From NCBI GenBank assembly GCA_946902985.2, contig OX336388.2, forward strand, positions 134,675,846-134,739,845: 64,000 nucleotides of DNA, read 5' to 3'. A program made the translations under genes and the position numbers. The DNA comes from Meconema thalassinum (lineage: Eukaryota; Arthropoda; Insecta; Orthoptera; Tettigoniidae). This document shows positions 1 to 9,339 of this stretch, piece after piece (positions within the stretch are counted from its first letter, which is position 1; the number at the start of each line of letters is the position of its first letter). The notes below the pieces were generated by a model. That model saw nothing but the letters and a program-made list of their open reading frames with translations, had not been told where the DNA came from and did not search any database.

Positions 1-1536
1 GTCAATGACGTGACCCAAATATAAGATCTCGCTCTTGAAGAAATGCGATTTCTTCAGGTTTACTTTGAAATTCGATGCATTCAAGTTGCCCAATACTTTA
101 TCTAAATTTTCCATGTGAGTTTCAATGTTGTCGGATGCCAACAGAATGTCGTCAATGTATCGCACCGTCATCTCCTTTACTTCCTCGGTTGGGTTCCGGT
201 CCAGTGCTCGGATTAAAGCACAGCCCGCTGTTTTGACTCCAAAAGGCATTCTGACGAAACAAAATGTCTGGTTATCGAATAAGAAGCCAGTTAGAAGCTG
301 TGACTTCTCATCCAACTCAAGATGGTGGAACGAGCCCGTCAGATCGACTGATGAATAAATGCTCTTGTTTTTAAAGCCTTTTAATACGTCTCTGATAATT
401 GGCGCTCTGTCATACTCAGGAAAAATGAGTCTCATGTTGAGGTTTCTGGCATCTAAACAAAGTCTAATAGATCCATTTGGTTTTGTGACTGCCAAAATCG
501 CATTTAGATAAGGTGTAGGTGTCTTCCTTATCACTCCAGCTTCTAACATCTCATCTATAATGATTTTAACTTGACCACGATACTTTTCAGGAATTGGGTA
601 CAATCTGCTTTTGAAAGGTGACCAGTCCTCGACTTGCATAGAGTACTTGAAATTTAAAATTTTCCCAGGTACTGTATCAAATACTGTTTTGTGCTTCCTT
701 AAAATCTCTTCCAACTGTTTTCTGTGTTCACCCCCAAGTTGAATGTCATTGAGCCGCTCCTGTAGTAACTCTTCAAATTGTGCATCGCTGTTACTTCCTT
801 CTGTTAATAAAGACCATATCTCCTGGGATTCTATATCCTCATCTAGTTCCACAACAGCCCCTTCTACGATGTTATCTTCCGCCTTTCGTACCTCCTCTTC
901 CGTCTCTTCTGATATTGCTTCCAATGCCCAAGAATTTACATCTCTTCCGGTAGTGATTTCATCCATATGCAATCCCACGTTTTTCAGCTGGTCATATTCT
1001 CTAAAACTGACTGTATTCTTGTGTAAATCTATCACTGCTTGATAGTCACAAATTAAATTTGCACCAAGAATTATATTGAAATTCATCTCTGCCATGATAA
1101 TGAATGTTTTCCCAAAAGTGTGTTCCAATATGTTCAGCTCTAAGTATGCCTGATGTTTACAAGTGACGGTGCGTTCAGGAATAACACCCCTCACTTTGAG
1201 CTGTGGTACCGGAATTACAGGAATATTCTGAGTCCGTCCCAACTCTCGAACCAAGGCCTCCGATACTAGACTGATCTGTGACCCCGTATCCAATAAACAA
1301 CTTATATTAATTCCACCAATCCTTGCGTAAATAATGGGTAATTGCCTAATTTCATCGTTCCGTGGTTTCACCGTCTCCTCCAGGCAGTCTTCTGGTAAAG
1401 CAATCCATTCTTGTATGTTCGCTACTATCCATCCATCTTCAACTTCCGACTGTTGTGTTTGGAGACTGTCTCCTTGATCCAAAATTAACATTTTTTTTAG
1501 CTCCATTTCGACTCCCATCATCCTTCTGTCGCTCAT
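1..1536 (-). CDS. pol: Old Gypsy-type element: pol (protease and RT), 3' end outside window
   Basis: This frame is open on the minus strand from 1557 down to the window edge, with the first ATG at 1536, so about 512 residues are present. An aspartic protease motif, LLDTGSQISLVS, lies near 1270-1305. A reverse transcriptase follows, with YIDDILLAS near 140-165 and LGHVID ending at base 1. This order is typical of Ty3/Gypsy retrotransposons, whose pol makes the enzymes for RNA-templated copying and integration. RNase H and integrase would lie to the left, outside the window. I saw no stop in the part read. The start overlaps the end of gag by about 98 bases in another frame, with an A8 run at 1491-1498 in the overlap, so pol may be made by frameshifting or reinitiation. 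The copy is otherwise damaged: its gag has two frameshifts and an 8.9-kb insertion. Confidence 0.88.
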   Translation of the reverse strand, partial: MSDRRMMGVEMELKKMLILDQGDSLQTQQSEVEDGWIVANIQEWIALPEDCLEETVKPRNDEIRQLPIIYARIGGINISCLLDTGSQISLVSEALVRELGRTQNIPVIPVPQLKVRGVIPERTVTCKHQAYLELNILEHTFGKTFIIMAEMNFNIILGANLICDYQAVIDLHKNTVSFREYDQLKNVGLHMDEITTGRDVNSWALEAISEETEEEVRKAEDNIVEGAVVELDEDIESQEIWSLLTEGSNSDAQFEELLQERLNDIQLGGEHRKQLEEILRKHKTVFDTVPGKILNFKYSMQVEDWSPFKSRLYPIPEKYRGQVKIIIDEMLEAGVIRKTPTPYLNAILAVTKPNGSIRLCLDARNLNMRLIFPEYDRAPIIRDVLKGFKNKSIYSSVDLTGSFHHLELDEKSQLLTGFLFDNQTFCFVRMPFGVKTAGCALIRALDRNPTEEVKEMTVRYIDDILLASDNIETHMENLDKVLGNLNASNFKVNLKKSHFFKSEILYLGHVID

Positions 1537-2069
1537 GTCCTTGATATTCCTCTTGTCTCAGTAGACTTCCAGCTTCCTCAGCATGTGTATCTGGGTTCTT
1601 TCTGTTCCCAATGGCCTTTTCCCATCTTCCTAGCTCTCCACCTTGATTAGCGTGTAACTCCTCTAAGTAATTTTGTGATTGAGCGTGCCTATCATCCCAG
1701 TCATCTCGATAGTTACGTTGATCTCCTTGATTTTGATCTCTCCTTCCTTTCCATCTTTGATTGGCATTGTAATCACCGTATCTTCCATAAGGCCTGTCAT
1801 TCCTTCGATTATCACGCCATTGTTGATATCCTCTCTGTTGGTATCTATTGTTGCCCTGGTATCTATTGTTGTAGTGATTTTCGTTGCGCTGATATGGCCT
1901 GTTTTCCCCTTCTTCCTGGTTTCGCCTAGGTGTGGAGGTGCTTGTATTAGTACCCTGCGTTTTAGTATTTCCTTGTTTCGTTTTTACGACCTCTGTAGTG
2001 TTGACTAATTCCAGCTGTCTTCCTCCTCTAAAATGACTATGAGATGTGGTCTCATCTATTTGCCGTAAT
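1439..2069 (-). pseudogene. gag: Old Gypsy-type element: gag C-terminal part, split by the young element
   Basis: The reading frame stays open from the insertion junction at 2069 to a TGA at 1439-1441. The protein is rich in Arg, Asn, Gln and Tyr, with runs such as NNRYQGNNRYQQRGYQ and RNDRPYGRYGDYN. It then becomes charged and polar. I found no CCHC zinc knuckle, so this basic region may be the RNA-binding part of gag (inference). If one copy of the 5-bp target duplication and the inserted element are disregarded, the frame matches that of the gag portion at 10941-11257, which shows the two blocks were one gene. The end overlaps the start of pol. Confidence 0.75.
2065..2069. repeat. Target-site duplication, left copy
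   Basis: GTAAT directly precedes the 5' LTR and recurs at 10936-10940 directly after the 3' LTR. A perfect 5-bp duplication fits LTR-retrotransposon integration and shows that the two LTRs belong to one insertion. Confidence 0.93.
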
Positions 2070-3665
2070 TGACCCGTTAATAAATATTAACGTGCATTCC
2101 AGTCGTATCCGCGGGCGGCTGCTGTTGCAAACTTGATCTTCACGGTATCTATTGGTGACTGTCCGAACTAGTGAGCCGGCAACCTTCAGCGTGTCTGTCT
2201 TGTCGATGGCTCGCTCGTGTGGCTAATGTTGGCACTTAAGTTTTGAGAACTCGAGGTCTCACGATCGGCTCCGTTCGAGCCCGAACGGCGGCCATTTTGT
2301 TCTGGTTGTTGAGATAAACAAATGAAGTTGAAGGAATTCTTGCAAGAAGGAAAGATGTGAGAACTAAATCTCTGGTGTAAAACGGGGATTATCTGGCCTT
2401 AGGCCAGGTAAACTTCCTTTCCCCGATATAATTTCGTCTCTACGTGATTTACATTTACCGCCCACCGTTGAGAAATCTCTGTCATCGGATTAAATATGTA
2501 GACATGAAGAAAACGCAATGTATGAAGTTTGGCTACAGGAATACATCTCTTTATTAAGGTTTGTTTGTGTTAAAAGTTATTGGAACTATTTGTGACCTGA
2601 AAATGTGAATTGGTCGTCGATACGAGTATTTGTGTTGGTGTTATTCTACATATTTTATATGTTGCAGTCTTGAGCTGTTGAATAATTATCTTAGCGCAGT
2701 TGGCATTTATTTTGCCGTTAGTAAGTCACTTGGTTTGTAGAACCGAGTAGGCCTAAGCATGAAGAGAAAGTTCCAATACCTTATTTTTAACTTGATGTAA
2801 TACACTTATTTATATGTATTTTGGGAGGGTTGTGTTTTATCTTTTTTTCTGACGTGCCGTGCTGTGTAATGTTCAGATCTCATTTTGTTTTGAGCGAGGA
2901 ATTTTCCTAACCTTAATTTTTTTTTTCGTAACAGTTAATTTTCCTTTTCCTCGTCTCGTTAGCGTGGTCTCTTAAAGACTCTGTTTAAAATATCACCACT
3001 TATGATATGTATTTTTATTTTTTCCATGGTCCGTTGCCTGGATACTCTCCGGGATTGTTATCCGATCTCGTTTTTCTCGGAAACAATGTAATTAATTTTT
3101 CATGTCGACTTGAGGTCATTCATATTGAATTTTCATGCCGTACGCACGTACCTTGCCTTTGCTCCTGAGTAACTAAAAGATTTCAAGAATTATCTTATTA
3201 ATTTCCAAGAGATATCTTCTTGGTGGTTTGAACTTGTCATTCTTCGAACCTATACGATGTTAATGTATATTTTTTTCGGAATCTAATTCTACTGATGTAG
3301 AGTATAATTGGTTCTCGCATAATGGGACTTCTTCATTGAAATTGGGTAATTAAATTCCATCTCCTTCTTAATTTTTATTGGTTCCTTGCTTCTTGATTAT
3401 TATTTTGTTTGTTCTATTTTTTACCTTTTATGTTACATCTTTTTCTTTAACATGCATGTAAAGATGTTCTTTCCTTCAATAATATTTAATGTTATGAAAT
3501 GTGATTCGTGTTTTCTTCAAGTTTAGTTTTAGTGCTCTTCTCTCAATTTAAATGCAACCTGGGTATGGTAATTTGTCCAGCCGTTCCACACACATACCCT
3601 AGTTGCTCTCTGTTATTATTTATCGTTTTCTCTCTTAGTGTTTCTGAAGGTAACTTGTGGGTACA
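2070..3665 (+). repeat. 5' LTR of the young Gypsy-type element
   Basis: It matches 9340-10935 base for base except one substitution seen by eye. A short palindrome, GTTAATAAATATTAAC, lies 8 bases from the start and includes an AATAAA that could act in 3' processing (inference). The promoter cannot be placed from sequence alone. Small open frames inside the LTR are not convincing genes. Confidence 0.95.
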
Positions 3666-3672
3666 TATTTTT

Positions 3673-3690
3673 TGGTACCTAGTCGCGTGG
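3673..3690 (+). promoter_or_regulatory. Candidate tRNA primer-binding site
   Basis: TGGTACCTAGTCGCG begins seven bases after the LTR end. A TGG close to the 5' LTR is where the CCA end of a tRNA normally pairs to prime minus-strand DNA. I cannot match it confidently to a tRNA, so only its position supports it. Confidence 0.4.
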
Positions 3691-3829
3691 TTTTGTTTCC
3701 ACCTTGTATTTTGTTGAGAGAATGTGTACTGGGTTTGACTTGGAGAAAGCATAGGCATAAAAGGGTTACTTATTCTGAAAAAAATCTTGTATTAATCCTA
3801 TGTGATTTTATGTTTCATGTCGACTATAA

Positions 3830-4246
3830 ATGGAGCAACGGAATCTTAGGGCAGCTTACAGTTTGACCAAAGAAGAAATTATCTATGAACTCCTGATTAG
3901 AGGTTCTACTTCCTCTGGAAATAGGGAAAAGGATCTGATATTACTGAATGCAGTTTCGGATAATCCTGTACGTGTACCAAACTGGAGGAAATTTGACTGG
4001 ACGTTAGGTAAGTCCCTTATTGTACCATCTGTTGAAAGTTTAATTGTGGTTTTTCATTCGTTAAACTCTGACTGTGCTCCGTCTAGTTCTCGACTTATCA
4101 GATTTAAGGTCCGCTGTTCACATTGGTACCATCGCCTTCGTGATTTAATAGAAGTTTGGCAGGATAGAGATCCTGAATTCCATTTAAAATTAATTTCTCT
4201 GCGTGCTAAACTTGTTGATTGCTTTTTTGGCGTTATTCCCAAATAA
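3830..4246 (+). CDS. gag: Young element: first gag reading frame (N-terminal part)
   Basis: This ATG lies 164 bases after the 5' LTR and opens a 138-residue frame that begins MEQRNLRAAYSLTKEEIIYE. The second gag frame has no early ATG, so translation of gag most likely starts here. The frame ends at TAA 4244-4246 and overlaps the second frame over 4194-4246. The two differ by +1 (or -2), and a T6 run at 4223-4228 sits in the overlap. This may be programmed frameshifting, a disabling single-base indel, or a sequencing error in the T run. The N-terminal stretch looks like a helical matrix-like segment but carries no motif I can name. Confidence 0.7.
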   Translation: MEQRNLRAAYSLTKEEIIYELLIRGSTSSGNREKDLILLNAVSDNPVRVPNWRKFDWTLGKSLIVPSVESLIVVFHSLNSDCAPSSSRLIRFKVRCSHWYHRLRDLIEVWQDRDPEFHLKLISLRAKLVDCFFGVIPK

Positions 4247-5456
4247 TAGTGAGAGTGCGAGTGTTAACCCTGATGTGTGTGCAAATGAAGGGGTTCCTTC
4301 TATTAGTGGATTGAACGAATTGTTGCATAATATCAGTGTTGAAAGCAATTTAGGAAGTTTTGGTGGATCTTTCTCGAATCATAGTGAACCTGCAACTATG
4401 TATAATCAGGAAAACTATCCTAGTGCGTGCAGAATATCTGAGGTTAGGTCTGAGTGTAGCAATGTCAGAACAGGGTCGACCTCATCACGTCATAACCTTG
4501 AGAATCTTGATGATATAAATGTTTCCTTTGCTAATGTGTCCATTTCTGGTGCTGCGAGCAATCAGGTTAGGGGTAATTTATCAAATGCTAGGTCGAATGA
4601 TGAAAGATTATCGCCCCTATGTTCTGAAAATCCTATTAATTTAGAACATGTGTCATCTAATGTAAATAATAATACTCGTGGGGAGTTTAAAATGGGAATT
4701 AAGTTTGGTAGTGTACCTCATCCTTTAAATGCTTGCATCCAAAATCTAGAGATGTGCAACGGTAACGATGCTAACCTGTTAATAAAATTTTTAAAGCAAT
4801 TTATTGACCTTGCTGACAATGCTGTAAGATTTGGGTGTCCTGATAGTCAAATTTTCAACCTGATCTTTCCTTATACCTCTGGTTTATTGAGAGAAAAGTT
4901 AATTGTAGCCATGGAAGGTTGTTATTCCATTGATCGATTTCATCGTGAAATATTAAGTTCATTTATTCCTAGTCGTGCTTTGAGTATGCTGATGCATAAT
5001 TTTTTCTATAGAGTTCAGAGATTCGAAGAGTCTTTAAATGATTATGTAACTGATATCAAGTCTTATGCTAGAGTTTTTTCTGTACAATTAAGTGAACAAC
5101 AAATTGTGGCTTCTATATTGGAAGGGATTAATCCAGAAAGCAGGTCATACTTGACAACATGCAGTATTCCCGTCAATTTCTCTGATTTAAACAGATTTGT
5201 GTTGAATTCGGGTATTATCAAACATTCCGATTCCTTGAGAGTTGCCAATGTTCCTCCACCTAATTTTAATTCTAATCTATCTCAGGATTCTGGAAATCCT
5301 ATCTGTTATGATAGCTCGCAAGGCCCTCGTTTCCAAAATAGAAATTCCTTCGATTCGGGTAATCGCACGTCGAATAACAGGAGAAGATGTGATACTTGTG
5401 GATCATTTCAACATATTGCTAAATGGTGTACGAGGAGACCTAAACATAACCCATGA
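4194..5456 (+). CDS. gag: Young element: main gag frame (capsid and zinc knuckle)
   Basis: About 420 residues are open from 4194 to TGA 5454-5456. The N-terminal third is Ser/Asn-rich and probably disordered. The middle, roughly 4690-5230, is a helical capsid-like region including FLKQFIDLADNAV and ESLNDYVTDIKSYARVF, of the kind seen in Gypsy capsids. The C-terminus ends in a basic stretch and one CCHC zinc knuckle, CDTCGSFQHIAKWC (C-X2-C-X4-H-X4-C). Gag packages the element RNA in virus-like particles. There is no initiating ATG near the start, so expression depends on the upstream frame. The stop is followed in the same frame by pol with no other stop. Confidence 0.85.
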   Translation, partial: FLCVLNLLIAFLALFPNNSESASVNPDVCANEGVPSISGLNELLHNISVESNLGSFGGSFSNHSEPATMYNQENYPSACRISEVRSECSNVRTGSTSSRHNLENLDDINVSFANVSISGAASNQVRGNLSNARSNDERLSPLCSENPINLEHVSSNVNNNTRGEFKMGIKFGSVPHPLNACIQNLEMCNGNDANLLIKFLKQFIDLADNAVRFGCPDSQIFNLIFPYTSGLLREKLIVAMEGCYSIDRFHREILSSFIPSRALSMLMHNFFYRVQRFEESLNDYVTDIKSYARVFSVQLSEQQIVASILEGINPESRSYLTTCSIPVNFSDLNRFVLNSGIIKHSDSLRVANVPPPNFNSNLSQDSGNPICYDSSQGPRFQNRNSFDSGNRTSNNRRRCDTCGSFQHIAKWCTRRPKHNP

Positions 5457-5459
5457 CTA
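5454..5459 (+). promoter_or_regulatory. Probable gag-pol stop-codon readthrough site (TGA CTA)
   Basis: Gag ends in TGA and the next codon is CTA. The frame then stays open through 5457-5516 into the first ATG of pol at 5517 and on to 8735. UGA followed by CUA is the best-known leaky stop context in eukaryotic and viral readthrough (established knowledge). This would give a gag-pol fusion at low ratio with no frameshift. It is inferred from sequence only; the downstream RNA fold was not tested. Confidence 0.65.
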
Positions 5460-8400
5460 AATCGTAAGGAGACTTCTTCGGATTGCCATGCGTCAAATAG
5501 TTCTAAAATAAACTCTATGGAGGTAAATAATTATTTTGATGATGTCAGAAGTCTTAAACCTAAAGTGAGGTTATGTAGTCGCATTTCTGAAGTTTCTAAA
5601 CATTGTTCCCCATTTATTGATATTTGGGTAAATAACGAACCTGTTACTGCTCTGATCGATTCGGGTAGTGTGAAATCATTTTTAAGTAAAAACTGGTTTG
5701 AAAATATGAGGTCAGTATGCAAATTTGGAAAACTTATTAAAGAACCGAACAATTTTGTGTCAGCGAACTGTTCTAGTCTTGAAGTTTTAGGATTGGTAAA
5801 CTTAAAGATCCGCATTTTAAATTTCACTTGGAGATATGATTTTTGGGTTGCAAATAATTTATCTTGTGACGCCATTATGGGTGCTGATTTTTTGTCTCAT
5901 GTTGGGTTGTTACTAGACCTTAGAAACAGGTCATGTTGGTTTCGTTTTAAGCCTAATTTAAAATTAAACTTCAAGCCTTGTCTTAGTTTTTCCGGAGTGA
6001 ATTCCTCCAAAGTTATATCTGGTTCTGACACCATTGAGGAGTTTAATTTTGAAAATCTTAAACCTGACCAAGCTGATAAACTTCGTGAACTGTGTTCATC
6101 CTTCCCTGAGGTTTTGACGAATAAGTTAGGGGTGACCAATCTATTGGAATACAAGATTGTCGTTTCTGATTATATTCCAGTCAGTTCGCCACCGTATAGA
6201 CTAGCCCCTCCCAAGATGAAAATCTTGAAAGAGATAATCGACGAGATGTTAGATGAAGGGATCATTAGTAAGTCTACTTCCTCGTATTCGTCACCTATTT
6301 TCTTGGTGCCTAAATCTGACGGTAAATTTCGCCCAGTTGTTGATTATCGAGCTCTTAATAAAAAGGTTATTCAGCAGTCCATCCCGCTTCCTGATCTGAG
6401 ATCTTGCTTTGCATGGTTTAGGGGTGCTAACTGGTATACGATTTTAGATCTGAATCGCGCGTACTTTCAGATTCCATTAACTGAAGATTCTAAACATCTA
6501 ACAGCCTTCTCCACTGACTGGAATCTCTTTCATTTTAACCGTTTACCATTTGGGATCTCCACGGGTGCGGCCATCCTAAGCCGATTGCTAGATATGGTAT
6601 TTGATGAAATCAAGTTCAAGTTTGTGTATCATTATTTAGACGACGTAGTCATATTCAGTGAGAACTTTGATGATCATCTGGAACATATTGGTGAGGTTAT
6701 GTCTCGTCTAAAGAAAGCTGGTCTTACCGTAAAACCATCTAAAGTTTCCTTTGCTAAACCCAAGATTTCATTTTTGGGACATATCGTAACATCGTCTGGA
6801 ATTTCTGTGGATCATTCGAGAACCCAAGCGATTCGTGACTTTAAGCCCCCTAAGAATGTTAAAGGTGTATCAAGGTTCATCGGTATGATGAACTATTTCC
6901 GTAAGTTCATTAACAATTTCGCTCAGCGTGCTGCTCCTATAAATATGTTGAGGAAGAAGGGAGTTAATTTTGTTTGGGGTCCTTCGCAAGAAGCAGCATT
7001 TGAAGATTTGAAATTAGCTTTGATAAATGCACCTATTTTGTCCATCCCTGATTTCTCCAAAACCTTTATTGTGCAAACTGATGCCTCCAATAGTGCTGTT
7101 GGTGCAGTGTTACTACAAGACCATGGAAAAGGTAGATTACCTATTGCATACACTTCCCGCACTCTGAATGATGCAGAAAGAAATTACTCTGTTTATGAAC
7201 TCGAAGGTTTGGCCGTCATGGATGCTCTTGAAAAGTTCAAGTTGTATATCGAACATGTACCCTTCGAGTTAGAAACAGATAACCAAGCCTTGAGTTGGGT
7301 TCTTGGCAGACCTAGGAAAACTGGTCGAATAGCTCGTTGGGCCACTCGAATTTCTTCCTTTAAGTTCTCTGTACGTCACATCCGAGGGAGTGAAAATGTC
7401 ATCGCTGATTGTTTAAGTCGGATGTATGGTGACACTAATGTTGAGGTTGAGGAAAATGTGAAGTGTAACGCAATTTTGGAACATAACATGTCAAACGTAA
7501 TTCTGTCTAACTGTCCCATGTTGTTTCGGGATGTATCTGAATATCAAAAGGAAGATCCAGTTCTAAGTGAGATTATAAGAAAATTAGAGGTTGGTGAAGT
7601 TGCAAAACCGTATTCATTAAGGAATGGAATCTTGTGTTGTTTGGCCCGTTCTGATAGAACACCTAATATTGTTCTTCCCACTGTTTTAGTAGGCGAGATC
7701 TTTAAATACTTTCATGAGTCTCCTATCGGTGGACATTTAGGAGTATATAAGACCAGATTAAAGGTGAGGCAAAATTTTATCTGGAAGGGTATGGATGGTG
7801 ACATCAGAAGACTGGTAAATAATTGTACAACATGTAAATTGGCAAAACCATCTCCTAACACTAAGGTTGGAATGTTATCGTCTCAACTTTCCGATAAACC
7901 TATGGAAAGATTGTTCGTAGATTTTGTCGGCCCGATGCCGCTGTCGAAGCTGGGTAACCGTTTTGTACTGGTTTGTACGGATGGCTTCAGTCGTTTTAAC
8001 TGGTTGTTCCCAACTCGTTCAGCTACCACTGAAACGGTAATTAAATGTCTTAACCATATTTTTGCTGTTTTCGGCCCCTGCCAATTTCTGGTATCAGATA
8101 ACGCGAAATGCTTTACATCACATGTTTTCCGCAATTTTTGTTTCGAGTTATCCATTTCCCATGTGACATCTTCTATCTATTATCCTAAAGGATCGTATGC
8201 TGAGAGGGTGAACAGGAATCTTCGAGCTGCGTTAATTGCTTACCATCATAAGGACCATAGACTATGGGACAGTTGTATTCCTTGGTTGACTTATTCGTTC
8301 AACACGGCGGTGCATGAATCTCATCGTACCACCCCTTTCAATTTAATGTTCTCCTTCGTCCCAAATTCCCCTATATCTAATTTGTGGACTATTAATCAAT

Positions 8401-8735
8401 TGTTGCCTGATAAAGTCATGAATGAGAACGTACGTTCTATTTGGAAAAAGGCCAAAACATATATGAAGGTGGCACACGAGAAACTACAGCAGAGGTATAA
8501 TAAAGGACGTAAACCTACGTCACTTCAGATTGGGGACATGGTTTTTGTCAAGAATTTTTCTGTTAAGGAAGTTGGTTCTAGAGAATCTGGCAAGCTAGTC
8601 ACAAGATTCCGTGGCCCTTGTGAAATTATAAGTTTTATCACTCCGGTGACATTACTTGTAAAGGACCCTCAGAAAAAGAAAATATTTAGGGTGCATATGT
8701 CTCATGTTAAGAGAGGTTGTGATGTTTCAAATTAA
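5457..8735 (+). CDS. pol: Young element: pol polyprotein (PR-RT-RNase H-IN)
   Basis: The frame is uninterrupted for about 1090 codons; its first ATG is at 5517, but it is in frame with gag behind one TGA. Counting from that ATG, domains in order are: aspartic protease with ALIDSGS near residue 45; reverse transcriptase with PVVDYRALNK and the YLDD box at residues 373-376, followed by FLGHIV; RNase H with QTDASNSAVGAVL near 520; and integrase with an HHCC zinc region near 732-775 (GHLGVY...CTTCKLAK) and DDE residues in DFVGP, VSDNAK and YAERVN. RT-RH-IN order places it in Ty3/Gypsy. By my count the second D and the E are 34 residues apart, one fewer than the usual 35. All catalytic motifs look intact, so the enzyme could be active. 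Confidence 0.95.
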   Translation, partial: LNRKETSSDCHASNSSKINSMEVNNYFDDVRSLKPKVRLCSRISEVSKHCSPFIDIWVNNEPVTALIDSGSVKSFLSKNWFENMRSVCKFGKLIKEPNNFVSANCSSLEVLGLVNLKIRILNFTWRYDFWVANNLSCDAIMGADFLSHVGLLLDLRNRSCWFRFKPNLKLNFKPCLSFSGVNSSKVISGSDTIEEFNFENLKPDQADKLRELCSSFPEVLTNKLGVTNLLEYKIVVSDYIPVSSPPYRLAPPKMKILKEIIDEMLDEGIISKSTSSYSSPIFLVPKSDGKFRPVVDYRALNKKVIQQSIPLPDLRSCFAWFRGANWYTILDLNRAYFQIPLTEDSKHLTAFSTDWNLFHFNRLPFGISTGAAILSRLLDMVFDEIKFKFVYHYLDDVVIFSENFDDHLEHIGEVMSRLKKAGLTVKPSKVSFAKPKISFLGHIVTSSGISVDHSRTQAIRDFKPPKNVKGVSRFIGMMNYFRKFINNFAQRAAPINMLRKKGVNFVWGPSQEAAFEDLKLALINAPILSIPDFSKTFIVQTDASNSAVGAVLLQDHGKGRLPIAYTSRTLNDAERNYSVYELEGLAVMDALEKFKLYIEHVPFELETDNQALSWVLGRPRKTGRIARWATRISSFKFSVRHIRGSENVIADCLSRMYGDTNVEVEENVKCNAILEHNMSNVILSNCPMLFRDVSEYQKEDPVLSEIIRKLEVGEVAKPYSLRNGILCCLARSDRTPNIVLPTVLVGEIFKYFHESPIGGHLGVYKTRLKVRQNFIWKGMDGDIRRLVNNCTTCKLAKPSPNTKVGMLSSQLSDKPMERLFVDFVGPMPLSKLGNRFVLVCTDGFSRFNWLFPTRSATTETVIKCLNHIFAVFGPCQFLVSDNAKCFTSHVFRNFCFELSISHVTSSIYYPKGSYAERVNRNLRAALIAYHHKDHRLWDSCIPWLTYSFNTAVHESHRTTPFNLMFSFVPNSPISNLWTINQLLPDKVMNENVRSIWKKAKTYMKVAHEKLQQRYNKGRKPTSLQIGDMVFVKNFSVKEVGSRESGKLVTRFRGPCEIISFITPVTLLVKDPQKKKIFRVHMSHVKRGCDVSN

Positions 8736-9329
8736 TGATCATAAAGTTGTATTTTAAATTTGTAAAAGCAAGGAATCTCAAAAATTTGATGGGGAAACCT
8801 TAGTTAAAACTTAGTTATGTATATTCTGTAGCCAAAATTTTTCCTAAATCATGTTTAAACTATGGACTTGTCGTAACTGATGTTAATCAAAAAGTGTGAT
8901 GAAGAAAGAAATGGACCATTGCTGTCGGAGTACGATTTGATTTCAGATCAAATGTTGGTGATATCGTCATCCTGTTTGAAGAGCGTTGTGACTGTCGCGA
9001 ATGTCCAGGGCCCGGACGTCGTGATGCTAAGCCGTGACCTCAGCACTGAGAATGACCGAGTCTCCTCCATCCTATGAAGACTTATTTCTGTATTTTATTG
9101 TATCCAAAAAAAGATTGTACTACTGCCAAGTAAGAGTTGGAATTTTACGCATGTTGGTGATTTTCAGATGCATGAAAAAACTTGGGTGTATCTAATCATG
9201 GAACGATCAGTTTGGTGTACTAGGTGTTGTGAGAACTGATGTATGTTTTCAGGTCATATTTTCTCGGTGTATCTTTTACCCCCAACCATAAACTTGTGAA
9301 CAATTGTTGCCTATTGTCCAGCATTGTGT
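8736..9329 (+). other. 3' untranslated region of the young element, no env gene
   Basis: No env-like open frame follows pol. A 65-codon frame at 8880-9077 has an ATG but no recognisable domain, signal peptide or membrane segment, and is probably chance. Confidence 0.6.
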
Positions 9330-9339
9330 GGGGGAGAGA
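9330..9339 (+). promoter_or_regulatory. Polypurine tract
   Basis: GGGGGAGAGA lies immediately before the first base of the 3' LTR. This is the expected place and composition of the RNase H-resistant primer for plus-strand DNA synthesis. Confidence 0.88.

Noticed and set aside
3508..3866. Small open frames at the LTR edge and leader of the young element
   Set aside because: They cross the LTR/leader boundary, have no motifs and overlap each other on both strands.
8880..9077. 65-codon frame after pol, considered as a remnant env or accessory gene
   Set aside because: No signal peptide, membrane segment or motif, and short open frames are expected by chance in this region.
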